NCBI GenBank assembly: GCA_003290165.1 | Contig: QNQO01009129.1 | Span: 1-64,000, forward strand | Origin: Berberis thunbergii | Taxonomy: Eukaryota > Streptophyta > Magnoliopsida > Ranunculales > Berberidaceae | Direction of reading: 5' to 3' | DNA length: 64,000 nt | Shown here: positions 12,100-23,401 of the stretch, piece by piece | How the letters are laid out: the number at the start of each line of letters is the position of its first letter | How positions within the stretch are numbered: the stretch's first letter is position 1 | The notes under the pieces: model-generated | The model's database searches: none | What the model was told of the DNA's origin: nothing | What the model saw: the letters and a program-made list of their open reading frames with translations, nothing else | Program-made: the position numbers and the translations under genes

Positions 12100-15000
12100 A
12101 TGAAGAGCTTATCAACTTCTTCTTCACTCCTCTCCAAAGTCTCTCTTCTTCTCCACATCGACTCGACGAAACAACAACAACAACAACAACAAAAGAGGAA
12201 GAAATGGTTCCTTCCATTAGTCTTCACTCTAATCTTCTCATCTTTGCTCGTCATTGTATCCATCTTTGCTTCCAACGGAATCTTACCCGTCTCTCGCCCT
12301 AAATTCAATCATCAAAAACCCGTCTTTGTCGAATCAAAACTACACATTTCGCCCATTTCAACTAAACCAATTCCTCGAATTGCGTATCTGATCTCTGGAT
12401 CGACTGGGGATGGGGAGAGCTTGAAGAGGACGCTTAGAGCTCTGTACCATCCCATTAATCAGTATGTAGTGCATTTAGACCTTGAAGCTTCGGCGGATGA
12501 GAGATTAGATTTGATGAATTTTGTGAGAAATGAGCCAGTTTTTAGTAAAGTGGGGAATGTTCGAGTTATCGTTAGAGCCAATTTGGTCACTTACAGAGGC
12601 CCTACTATGGTTAGTAATACGCTTCATGCCGCGGCCATCTTGTTGACGGAAGGTGGAGATTGGGATTGGTTTATTAATCTCAGTGCTTCTGATTATCCTT
12701 TAGTGACCCAAGATGGTAATTTTCTTCTTTACTATTCTCCTTTTCTTGCTTCCTATTTTCTTGTAGAATTACTTAATTTCAGAGATGGCTTCTTTCAATC
12801 TTGCTTAATTCACTTCCTTATGCATTGGGAATATGTGATCTGGCTTTAGATCATAACAATAATCTAGTACCATAATAGGATCTATGGGGTGTCGTTGGAA
12901 TGATGGTTAAAAAAAAAAAAAACCTATATGTAACAAGACATACTGCTTCTGGGTTTTATATTCATTTTGAGTTTCCTTTTTTTTTTATTTAGGATTATTA
13001 TATTATTGTGTTTAGTATATCCACTTGTCTGTGCTATTATCGATTCTTCCACTTTTTATTTATTTATTTATTTATTATTATTATTATTTATATTTTTTAT
13101 TTTATTTTTATTTTTAATGAAATGCTATATATGCACTTAACTTAATTCACCTTCGATTTCCATGAAACAGATCTTCTTCATACCTTATCCAGTATACCAA
13201 GAGACCTTAATTTTATTGAGCATACAAGTGACATTGGATGGAAAGAGTACGATTCTTTCAATTTTCTATAACATAGTATGTTTATCAGTTTAACGTTAAG
13301 CTTACCAAAAAGATGTTGGTTTTTGTACATTTTATAGATATCAGCGAGCAAAGCCAATTATCATAGATCCTGGGCTATATAGCATAAAAAAATCGGATGT
13401 ATTCTGGATTTCAGAGAAAAGAAGTGTTCCTACAGCATTTAAGCTTTTCACAGGTAACAGCTTCATAGTGTAGAAATGTGGTAACTGAATTCTACAAAAG
13501 TACAACAAATATGGTATAATTAGGGAACATGCGGGTTGACTCACTATAACTATAAAACTGACTGTGGTTCCATAAGGTATAAAGGTTCATTATGCTTTAG
13601 GACAATTTATTCTTGTTAAAGATTTTATTCAATTGTTATGACACGGTTTTGTTGCTGTTTTAGTTTCTTACGCCAATCTATGAGTAGATTAGTTTCAACA
13701 CATTTTCCTACAAGCCTAGAGATGCAAGCAGGAAACTTTGGTTTTTTGCTTCCTTAATGAGGTATTAAGTGGTTGATCAAGAAAATGCCTCTCCTGTCTT
13801 TTCTTGATTGGTCTAATTATGAAAACGTGGACTTCTAATCAAGTAAGCTATGTCATGTGGCGTTGGCTATCATATTGAGGTGAAAGAGGGTATTTTGACT
13901 AGTTTCATTGAGCTATCACTCCTATATCAGCTATTTGACTTTTCTTGGTCTTGATTCCCATGTGGTCAAGAGATATATATTCCACATTAGTCTCACCTTT
14001 TTGAAATAACCACAACGACAACTCAAATGGTGCATTAGAATGACAAGATCATTGCTATAATGAAATTAGAATAGTGTCTCTCTTCATTTCTATTTGTAAT
14101 GTTGTTTCTTTTTCTTCCAACATGGTCTTTTAACAATGTCAAGTCACAAAGCTGAGAATTGACATCAGTTTCTCACTGTTGACAATATCATCAAGAGAGG
14201 ACTGTTGATTCTTCCTAATCCTTCCTAGAGAGTGTTAACATTTGAACTGAATGCTTCAGTGAGATTGTAAGCACAAATTCTTGATTCCATTCAGCAGTGG
14301 GCAGAGACTTGGTCTTCAACAAACTTGGGCAGCTCCCACTTGTTACTCACTGGGAGGTGGGTTTGGGCTAGAATACTTCATGCCATTGCTTGGGTAGTCT
14401 GGAAGGAGAGAAATAATAGGATCTTCAAAAGTATTTCCAAAGATGTACATAGTTTATGGAACTAAAAATCACTCACGGGTTTAGTGTCAACACGTGGGAT
14501 ATATTCAAAGATACTCCTCTTATATGTTCGACTTGGGTGAGATAGTGAGAGATCTAAATTGATAGAATTAATACTGTAACTAAGCGAGAATTGAAATACG
14601 AAGCATGAATTGAATTGTAATAAACCTAAGATAAAAATAAGTAAACAAAATAAATACTCTTTTATTCAATCAATTGTCTAACAATGAACAACCTACACCC
14701 TACTTATAATTGTCATAACTTCTCTGGCACCAAAACAAACCTAATTCTAATTAAAAACCAACGCCTTCTCTCGTATGGGCTATTACTAAATATGCCCAAT
14801 TATTCCTAACACTAATCTAACCCTAATATTGGTAATCGGAGGACGGCAGACTACTGTCTATCGAGGGAGTGTTGTTGATCGACTGATGATGGAATTAAAC
14901 GGGGTGGGTCAATGAGGAGAAAGAGGAGCGGGGGGTCTGTGATCGACTGGCCAAGGGTTTTTACAGAGTGGGTCAATGTGACTGATCGAGACAAGGGGAA

Positions 15001-18000
15001 GAGGAGGTTGATCGATGTGGTGCAGGTCAGGGGGAAGCAGGAGGTTGATCGATGTTGTGTAGGATAGGGGAAGTAGGAGACACTTGTGCAACGCCGGCTA
15101 TTTGTGCAACATCACCAGCTGGCAGGAAGAGGGGTGCGATCTGGGCGATTGTCCCGGTGATGGGTTGTGTGTCACCGCTACCTGTGGTGCTGGAGGAGGG
15201 GTTCTGTAGTGCTATCGGAATTGGTGGTGTTGTGTATGCCCTTTGGCTTTCATGCATGAAAAAACTATGTGAGCATCAGTCGCATCTCCTTCATCTCCTT
15301 TGCCAGTGCCTTCGCTAGTTGGAGTCGCCCTTCTTCTGTTATCTCCCAAGCTTTTCTTCTCAAACAAATTTTTCGTGAAATCGAACGTAATATCTTGAAC
15401 CATTTCGACTCTGATATCAATTGATAGACTTGAAACTATAACTATGAATGAATTGAAATTCAAAGCAGGAATTGAATTGAAATAAACCTATGATAAAACA
15501 AGTAAACAAAATAAATACTCTTTTATTCAATCAACAGTCTAACAAGAAGCAACCTACACCTTATTTATATTTGTCTTAACTTCTTTGGCAAGAAAACAAA
15601 CCTAATTTTAACTGGAAACCAATGGCCTAACTATATGGGTTGTTACTAAATAGGCCCAATTATTTCTAATACTAATCTAATCCTAATATTGCTAATACTG
15701 TCTACATCACATTATTAATTGTGTACTATATATAATACAATTTTGTTCTGCTTGTTAAAAAAAATCCAAAAATTAATATAGGGATTGATCGTCAAAAGAA
15801 GGAAGATCTTTTATAAATAAACTCCTTGATTATCATCTTAATGATAATTTCTGTGAAAGTAGCCTTGAATATTAGGTTTGTAAATGTGGATCTCTAGACT
15901 TTGAGGAAAGTTCCTTGACATGGGAGGATCTGATTGTTGATCGATGGATGAGGAAGAAGTTAGGGTATATTTGGTTGCATGGAATCCATGGGGACTACTT
16001 GAATTGGTGGGAAGACCGCTTGTCAATGATGCACGGACTCTTAGAAAAATTTTCCATTCCGACACTCGCTGAACACGCATCAGACACTTGGTCAACGTGT
16101 CGCCGGGGTCAGACACATGGTCTATGTGGTCAACGTGTCAAACACCCCTCTGACCCGTCCAAAACTTGGTCAGGACAGTCAAGACTCGACAACCAAATTT
16201 ATGTTATTTTTTATTTTTAATTTAACTCATATAACCACTTAATTTGAAGGTTGTTAGTCCATGAAAAGTGAAAAACTTTCAATTATGATTTAGGAGTCAA
16301 GATAGAAAGGGCGATGAAATGCCACTACGGCATAAAGGTAGTCTATGCTTCTTATTAATCTTTGTTAATTCTTCTCTCGTCTACTTCCTTACTTCACGTT
16401 GTTTTTTTACAAAATGTTATTTTCTTCTCTACTTTTATACATTTTCTCGTTTTACTGTTGTTTCTTCATGTTCTTTTCTATTTATTTTTCCTACTTGCAA
16501 TAGAAGTAAGGATGCATTGTTTGTTTTTTCTATTTAAACTCTTTCTTTATTGAGTTTTTGTTTATCTTCATTTGGTTTTATTGAAAAAATATATGATGTG
16601 TCATCGTGTTCCCTAGTCCTAGTTTTTTGAAAATTGTCGAGTCAGCGCATCGTGTCTGTGTCCATGCATCCTTGCTGCTTGTGTTTAAAGAAAATTTGAT
16701 CAAAATATGGTGGACCACTTATCACGAGTTCTAGTTCGTGATCAAAGGTGGGGAGTTAAACTCCCGTGAAATATGAGAAATCTATTTCTTTGGAAAGGAG
16801 TTGGGATTTTCATGTTTCATGGGAATTCAACTCCCACCTTTGATTAAAATGCTGAATCCATGATAAACGGTTCATCACATTTTGATTAAATTTGCCTTAA
16901 ACACAAGTGATCTTCCATGGATTCTATGAAATTGGATTTAACTTTAAAACACGTAATACTTTGTAGATCTAAACTCGTACATATATAGTACATCACCATC
17001 TCTCATCCAGGCGACGTGGGACTATATTCTACCCTTTGTAGCTTGCCAATCCTTTTGAGATCCATGGGCTCTTGGGCTTCTCCCGCGCCCTCCCCTTCAG
17101 GTCCGCCTACACTAGGGTATCACAGTCCACCCCTTGGGAGCTCAACATTCTCGTTGGCACACTTTCGGCTAGGTTAGGCTCTGATACCATTCTGTAACGA
17201 CCCGATCCATTGAGTATTATATTATCCGCTTTGGACCCAAGGCTCGCACGGCTTTAAAACACGTAGTACTTTGTAGATCCAAACTCGTATATATATATAG
17301 TACATCACCCTTCCTTACCCAGCGATATGAGACTATGATCTATTTTTGTAGTTTGCCAACCTTCTTGGGATCCATGGCTTCTTGAGCTTCTCCCGCACAT
17401 TCCTCTCATGTCCACCCACTAAAGGGTATCACAAGAGGAAAGGCTTAACGTTTCAAACGATGATGGCTTCTTTCTGGTGAGGGAGAGAGGAAAGTATCGG
17501 GGATGCTAATAGTGTAGGATAAATGGATAGTGTTGGTCTCGTAGTACTTATAGTTTTGGGGGCTAGAGTTAAGCTCTCACTGCCTTTTCAAGAGTTGACC
17601 ACAGGCAGGTTCCCTTCTTTGCCATTTTTCTTTATATTAGCCTGGGGTTGGAATTGAAAGGATTGGTTTAAGCCCATGATTACGTTCTTTCCAATATGGA
17701 TATACAAAGAAAATTTGCCTTAATATATGTGTTCTGTTAGTGACTGTCTAAATTCTTACTTGATATGAATAAGCATATGAGAATTTCAAATAATGAAGAA
17801 AATTTCAGATATCAGATTTTGATTTGAACAATTTTCTGTATCCAAAATTTTGTGGATGTGGATTGAACATGTATTCTTTCTGATAGTATCAAACCCAATA
17901 ATGTTGTGCATCAAAGTATTAGCTAACCAATAATAGAAACTATTTCATTGACGTAGTGTCTCAGTTAATGTCACTCTGTATTGAACTATTCAAATTTTTG

Positions 18001-19268
18001 GCAATTTGTGTGAACTCACCAGATTTCATCATTCCGATGCTAGTGGTAAAGGGATTTGACTTTTGGAAGTAAGAGTTGGAATGCCATGTTTCTATGAGGC
18101 AGCTTTTCCATGTTCACGGAACTATATAGTCTTAACATAGATTGTCATGAAGCTCTATGATGGTCAAGAGTATAATGCTATTTTCACTAATATATTTAAA
18201 TGTTATTTTGTACTTATAAAATTGAAAAGCTTAGCATTAGCTGTATTTCCTTCTTTTTTTAAATATATGTTTATAGCTGATAGACCAACTCCTCTAAGTA
18301 GGCTTGACAACAGGTCATGTCATGTCAAAGAGGGTTGCTTGTGACAGGATTGGCTGTTATAACTTATAACACCCTAGTACCCACTTTCCTAGCAGTCCCC
18401 TGTATTTTGTTAGCAATAAGCTTCTCCCATTAGTGCATTCGCTTAATATTATGCTGACTGACTTCCGGTCCCCTGCAAGCATAATGGTGGTTCGAAACAA
18501 GTTTTCTCAGAGAACAATTGGCAATTTAGTCGTATGAAACTCATAGATTACCAATTAATGATGATCCTGGATGCCCTGTTGAATTAGAATTTGCTCACTA
18601 TCCTTGTTGAAAATGATGGCATATAAGATGCATGTAGCTTGAGTTACGATAATACTTTTTAGTCATATGTTAGACATTATTGTGGTGGGATCAAGTTTGT
18701 TTTGAGTGTGTTAAACCTTTCTTTTAACAATCAGTCATGTATTTTGTTTTTCTCAGGTTCAGCTTGGATGATGCTTTCTAGACCTTTTACAGATTTCTGT
18801 ATATGGGGTTGGGACAATCTCCCAAGGACAGTCCTAATGTACTATACCAACTTCCTCTCCTCGCCTGAGGGATACTTCCATACTGTCATTTGCAATGCTG
18901 ATAACTTCCGGAACACAACTGTCAACCATGACCTCCACTTTATATCTTGGGATAATCCTCCCAAGCAGCATCCCCACTTCCTCACAGACAATGACTTCCA
19001 AAGGATGGTCGACAGCAATACCCCGTTTGCGAGGAAGTTTGGCCACAATGAGCCAGTGCTTGACAAGATCGATACGGTGCTTTTAGGCCGCACTCCCGAT
19101 GGATTTGTGCATGGTGGATGGTCTATTGATGGTGGAAATGCAACCATGAGTATCCCTAATTTAGCAAATATATCTGAGCTCAAACCAGGCCCTGGTGCAG
19201 AAAGGCTCAAACACCTTATCACAGGTTTGTTATCGGCGAAAGATTTTGATTCAACGCACTGTCTTTGA
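12100..19268 (+). CDS. GT14 beta-glucuronosyltransferase (GlcAT14-like), four exons
   Basis: Golgi type-II membrane enzyme of family GT14 (Core-2/I-branching type) that in Arabidopsis adds glucuronic acid to type II arabinogalactan. Exons: 12100-12715, 13171-13246, 13338-13453, 18757-19268, all with GT/AG borders. The coding total is 1320 nt (439 aa), in frame throughout and close to the Arabidopsis GlcAT14A length. A short Ser-rich tail, a seven-Gln run and KRKK precede one membrane anchor (about residues 36-58), then the lumenal domain: RIAYLISGSTGD, VHLDLEASADER, INLSASDYPLVTQD, IIIDPGLY, FKLFTGSAWMMLSRPF, WGWDNLPRTVLMYY, SSPEGYFHTVICNA and FISWDNPPKQHP. No frameshift or lost motif is seen. 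The third intron is 5303 bp and holds TRIM-type, LINE and MITE debris; if its splicing fails, the last third of the enzyme is lost. The exact GlcAT14 paralogue and acceptor are not determined. Confidence 0.93.
12716..13170 (+). other. intron 1 of the GT14 gene with TTTA/TTA microsatellite
   Basis: Donor gtaatt after residue D of TQD, acceptor gaaacag before 13171. It contains a (TTTA)n/(TTA)n simple repeat at about 13055-13115. The joined frame matches the family, so the borders are well supported. Confidence 0.75.
14367..14466 (+). pseudogene. LINE reverse-transcriptase C-terminal fragment
   Basis: Inside intron 3 of the GT14 gene, a short frame reads ARILHAIAWVVWKERNNRIF and then KSISKDVHSLWN, followed by a stop. 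This motif (WxxWKERNNRxF) is characteristic of the zinc-binding tail of plant L1-type LINE polyproteins. Only this tail is visible, as expected for a 5'-truncated LINE copy. Confidence 0.65.
14560..15705 (-). mobile_element. small LTR retroelement (TRIM/deletion derivative)
   Basis: Two direct repeats of about 280-300 bp (14560 to about 14860, and 15422 to about 15705) both start TGATAGA and share long stretches such as aataaatactcttttattca. They flank about 560 bp with no recognisable gag or pol. Immediately left of the right repeat, the minus strand reads TTGATATCAGAGTCG, a variant of the initiator-tRNA-Met primer binding site TGGTATCAGAGC. The element is therefore antisense, with its 5' LTR on the right. 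The left repeat carries a small insertion near its end. No clean 5-bp duplication was found. It sits in intron 3 of the GT14 gene. Confidence 0.65.
16678..16907. mobile_element. palindromic MITE, family unassigned
   Basis: Terminal inverted repeats of about 45 bp or more: left CTTGTGTTTAAAGAAAATTT, right its diverged reverse complement ending TTAAACACAAG. The centre is also largely self-complementary (ggtggggagttaaactccc against gggaattcaactcccacc). The target duplication is unclear. It lies in intron 3 of the GT14 gene. Confidence 0.6.
16943..17433 (-). mobile_element. TRIM (terminal-repeat retrotransposon in miniature), antisense
   Basis: The complete right repeat (17193-17433) runs TGTAACGACCCGATCC...GGGTATCACA. 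A second copy lacking its first part ends in the same GGGTATCACA at 17124. Only 68 bp lie between them: a polypurine tract on the minus strand (CCCAAGGGGTGGAC) touching the left repeat, and the primer binding site complement (ggctctgataccattc) touching the right repeat. PPT and PBS positions both fix the minus orientation. There is no coding capacity. The left copy is truncated at 16943. Confidence 0.8.
17434..18756 (+). other. rest of GT14 intron 3
   Basis: AT-rich intron sequence with no recognised element, ending in a T-rich tract and the acceptor tttctcag before exon 4 (18757). Confidence 0.5.
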
Positions 19269-19980
19269 GAAGGCAGAAACATGTGGCTAACAAATGGATA
19301 CTCACTATGAAGACTCATGGTGTCGTAATTATTATACACATAACCACTTTCTTGCAACAGTTGATGCTGTGGAGGCTCTTCTGTTCAATTGAATAAACAA
19401 AGGTCTATCAGTTCCTTTGTTGATGTGTGGGTTCAACGTGTCACACAAGCTTCCATCTTTGAAGAAGGTAAGTGTGTCAGACATGCTTGTCTAGTTCTAG
19501 TTCAACCTTCATTTTTCATTAAATAGCCATGTGCTGTTTTAGTGCATGCTGGCTGTCTTGTGATCCACTTAGAGAAACGATTGTCACACTTCTAGTGCTC
19601 CTTTGTGGAGGTCTTAGGGTTGTGTTGTCTTGTGATGCACTTAGACAAGCGGTGGACACGTCTACTTCCTATGCAGAGGTCTTAGTTTTGTTATATTGTT
19701 GTGCCATTATTAATGAAATTGTACACTAATGTTATTTAATCTGGATATTGTCTGACAATTATATCGCCATATAGCCTGCTCATAGTTGATTCTTTGATGT
19801 GTTTGTGAGTAGCCTATATCCTAAATGATTCAGCCAATGTCAAGCACTCGAGCCTTACCTGCAACTCAAAACATTTATTTTGTTTTTTGGATTGGAAAAT
19901 GCGAGGGTTTATAGAATACCCCGTGTTATGGTACTACAATCTACGTATTCTAACGTTTTTTTAACTTTTGCAGCTAGTTT
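19269..19980 (+). other. likely 3' UTR and downstream of the GT14 gene
   Basis: Non-coding sequence after the GT14 stop. An imperfect tandem duplication of about 65 bp lies at 19551-19620 and 19622-19686 (shared words gtcttgtgat, cacttaga, gaggtcttag). A possible polyadenylation signal (aatgaaat) is near 19711. Confidence 0.4.
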
Positions 19981-19984
19981 AGCA

Positions 19985-20130
19985 TACATAAAAAAAAATC
20001 TCATCATTATGGGTTACCCGAGATTTGAACCCGGAACTAGTCGGATGGAGTAGATGGCCAAGCAGAGTCCTTTCAGTTTGTTAACCCTTGGTCTGACATT
20101 TTTTTTCCCGGTAACCACCCAAAAAGGCTA
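19985..20130 (-). repeat. possible tRNA-derived SINE remnant
   Basis: Read on the minus strand it contains GGGTTCAAATCTCGGG, close to a Pol III B box, preceded by an unclear A-box region and followed by a run of T. No poly(A) tail or target duplication was found, so the call is weak. Confidence 0.3.
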
Positions 20131-20172
20131 ATTGGTCGAGCACAAAGTTGTTCTTGATTTGCTGTAACTTAA

Positions 20173-20489
20173 GGGTGTCTTTGGTTATATGGAATTTTAT
20201 GCCATGAGAATCCATGAGGGAATCACCTAAATTTAAGTTAATTTGAGGTTCAATCATTAATCCACTATTTGATTTTGTGATCAATGGTAGAAATTAAAGT
20301 CTCATGAACTTAAGAATCTCATGCTTTAGGGGGATAAATGAGTGATTCTCATGTTCATGAAACTTTCATTTCCACCATTAATCACAAAATCAAATGGTGG
20401 ATTGGTGAGTATATATCAAATTAGCTTAGATTTATGTGCTCCCTCCATGAATTCCCCTTACATACAATTCCATGCAACCAAACACACCC
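20173..20489. mobile_element. Tourist-like MITE (PIF/Harbinger), copy 1
   Basis: Begins GGGTGTCTTTGGTTATATGG and ends ...CATGCAACCAAACACACCC, with TAA duplicated on both sides (20170-20172, 20490-20492). The body is a near palindrome around tttgattttgtgatcaatgg. The same family recurs at 21800-22065 and 39529-39847. Confidence 0.85.
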
Positions 20490-20830
20490 TAAGTGGTATC
20501 GACCATCTTGCAAAACTCCCTAAGAGGCTTGAATCCCACACACAGAATTTTAAGACCAAAACCTCCAGTATGATGTTTGAATGTACATTTTGCCCCCTCA
20601 TGAGCCAGGTCATCCGCTAATCTCTTTGTATGTAATGATAAATGATGTAAGAGAAGAATGTGTATAGAATAAAGAAACATTAAAAGGCAGATAATTAGAG
20701 CATCACCAAAGTCATTGTTAAAAGCTATGAAAAAATTTACGGAGTGCTTTCACGTGTATCTACAAAGCAAAGAGTTCAATAACTAACTCGGGAAGATGGA
20801 CCAAAACTACTACCTCATACAACAACACGA

Positions 20831-21707
20831 TAAGTGACGGAGCCAAAAATTTTGTTGAAGTGGGTGGAGTGATGAGTTATATTAATGATAATATAATAAT
20901 TAAATAATTTAATAAAAATTTAATTTGAACAATACATAAATAACTATACAAAACATCAATTATTAAACAAAACTTCATCTAATTTATGAAAAATAAATGA
21001 ATCAATAAACTAATTTGTAGGAGCACAAAAGATAAATATATGTGGGGACAAATCAAATTGGTATATAAATTTAAAGGGCAAATTAATTTCAAATGTAAAA
21101 TTAGATGTGGATAAAAATTGGGTTATTTGCGTTTTGTCACCTATTTATCATAAATAGCTAATTAGAGGTTACTCCATCATTAATCACTATTGCAATCTCC
21201 CCACAGAACTAGCAGTCAGCGTGCATTCATTGTCAAAAGGCTCACGTTGATTACCAAAATGTCCTCCAAACAATAGCCCACAAATAAACCTTAAGATACA
21301 AACATGTATCTTTAGGAAAAATTAATTGATCAAAATTTTCATCTATCTAGAAAAATCTATGAATAAAATACAAAACTATACTTCGAGATACAAATTCTGA
21401 GAAAATTCATTTTTTAAACATTCTTTTTCCTCAAAACAGAAAAGAGAGGTTGGGTTTGCTGGTGGCTGATGGTGATGGTGGAAAAAAACTAAATTAAACA
21501 AAGAAGGAGAGAGAGAAAGATAGTAGGAAGTGGGGCGATTGCCAGTGTGTAAACAGAAAGAGGGAACAGAAGAGAGGAAATGGGCGGAGTAGGGAGGGAG
21601 AACAGAGAGAGAGATAAAGGGGTGGGGCAGGACGAAGTCGTCAACATAGCAAGGGTAGGCATATTAGAAGTTAAGTGCCCCCACTTGCCCCCCATGTGGC
21701 TCCGTCT
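20831..21707. mobile_element. possible DNA transposon with GACGGAGCCA ends
   Basis: Left AGTGACGGAGCCA and right TGGCTCCGTCTCT are inverted, and a purine-rich stretch follows each end. No convincing target duplication was found. Inside, 21118-21270 resembles one arm of the MULE at 7153 (gggttatttgc, tgcaatctcccc, agtcagcgtgc, taccaaaatg), so an older Mutator-like fragment may be nested here. Confidence 0.35.
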
Positions 21708-21799
21708 CTGAGCACGGTGGAAGAAGCCATGACATTATTTTATGGAAATCAATACATAGTTGATAATCACACCGCAATCTCATCATTCAAAGATTTTTA

Positions 21800-22065
21800 G
21801 TGTGGGGGTTTGGTTGGATGAAATCTTATTTCATGGGGTGTTACTTATCATCTATCATTAAATTTTGTGATGAATAGTGAGAATGAAAGTTCATGAATAT
21901 GATAATCACACTCATTGATCTCCAAAGCATGTGATTTTCATGTTCATGAAATTTTCATTCCCACTACTGATCATAAAATCTAATGGTTGATTGGCGAGTA
22001 GCCTCAAATTAGTTTAAAAGTAAGTGGTCCCCTCATGAATTTTCATGGAATCACCAAACACACCT
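21800..22065. mobile_element. Tourist-like MITE, copy 2 (diverged)
   Basis: Shares the palindromic core of the other Tourist copies (caaagcatgtgattttcatg, gattggcgagta) and ends ...CACCAAACACACCT. TTA occurs on both sides (21797-21799, 22066-22068). The left end has drifted (gtgtgggggtttgg), so the exact boundary is uncertain by a base or two. Confidence 0.7.
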
Positions 22066-22079
22066 TTAGGTTCTACTAA

Positions 22080-22998
22080 AGATGGTTCACTCGTGCAACA
22101 CCCAGAACATGAATGTCTACCACGAAGCTGCCACTGAAGAGTTGTCCAGCGGCAGTGATGCTACTAGCAATCAAGACACTTCTGCCTCTGCTCCAGAACT
22201 TTGCCTTGAAACACGTGTTCAAGGAAGCATATCTTAATGATTTTTTGTTGTACCTCCGTTGAGAATCTCGCCTCTCTTGCAAGAAATGTAAGAGGACGCG
22301 AACAGAAATTACTAATTACCTTTATTATTATAAATTATGATCAAGGTTCCTCCTAGAATTTGATCATGAATTGGTAGAAATTTCATTAATTTGATATTAA
22401 CTTTAAGGTTTCCCAAATTTCTTGATTACAAATGAATCGTAGTTTTGCTATTCATTTTTCAAAGTTTGGCACTTAAAATAATATCAGTTGTTATTTTTAT
22501 CCAAACTCCAATCCAAATTGCTCGAGATGTTGATAACAGATTGATAAAATTATGAGTCATAATCAAAGGTAAGAATAAAATTCTGAGTCATAATCATAAT
22601 TTTATTAACCAAAGGTCTGATTATTAAATAATTTGACCAAAATTTGGATTTAATGTAGATTTGGGCTTATATATATCCATCAAATTAAGGGCATTATTAA
22701 GGAAAGGGGGTTCAACTTGGGTTTGAAACCTAATAGGTTAGTTCAATGGGACATAAAAGACAATAGGGGTCAGTAAATTATGAGCCCATTTCACCTTTTT
22801 TTCATTCCATCACGAGTAAGTCTAGTCAGCCAAGTTTTCTAGCCATTTTTTAGCTAAGTTTTGGGGTTTTTACACTTTTTACCTCATTTTTAAAACACAA
22901 CCACCATCTATAGGAAGGGTAGAAGTATAAAAAAATCAAAACTTGGCCAAAAATGGCTAGCAAACCTGGCTAGCTAGAATTACAGTTCCACCACATAC
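22080..22998. other. intergenic, no gene recognised
   Basis: AT-rich non-coding sequence between the Tourist copy and the interrupted coding fragment. Two mirror-like stretches with ttttctagccattttt and aaaatggctag words (about 22834-22870 and 22940-22975) suggest a small degraded inverted-repeat element. Confidence 0.4.
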
Positions 22999-23171
22999 TT
23001 GGATTTTGAGAGTCTGGAGCCGAAACTGCCAATAAAGTTCCTCTTCCTCTACCCTTGTTGTCATTTTCTCTTTCTTTTCAAGGACTACAACTGCTGCATG
23101 TCCTTGGTAAGGTTGTTGGAGGACCATCTTCAAAACCTCCAATGCTCAATCACCAGTGTGTATTGCACTTG

Positions 23172-23317
23172 TTTTTTTTTTTTTTTTTTTTTTGAAAGGT
23201 AAGAAGGGTTTTTATAGGATTCAAGAACCCATAAAGATGTAGCAAGCTGGGTTTGAACCCATGACCTAGTAGTACCATCCGCCAAGCTCCAACCGTTGAG
23301 CTGTCATGCCATTGGTT
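23172..23317 (-). mobile_element. tRNA-derived SINE with perfect target duplication
   Basis: On the minus strand: a 5' part with A-box-like CAGCTCAACGGTTGGAGC, a B box GGTTCAAACCC, a short body, and a 22-nt poly(A) tail (poly(T) at 23172-23193 on +). Flanked by the perfect 13-bp direct repeat TGTATTGCACTTG at 23159-23171 and 23318-23330. All hallmarks of a recent Pol III SINE inserted by LINE machinery. The family name is not known to me. Confidence 0.88.
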
Positions 23318-23401
23318 TGTATTGCACTTGTTACAACCAAGTTGGAGCCTACTTTGGTTGTTTCCTTGATTGAACATGATGCTGGTGGTTTCAGTTTGGA
23401 G

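Noticed and set aside
15027..15463. Frames between the repeats of the small LTR element as gag
   Set aside because: No zinc knuckle, no capsid motif, and overlapping frames on both strands look equally open.
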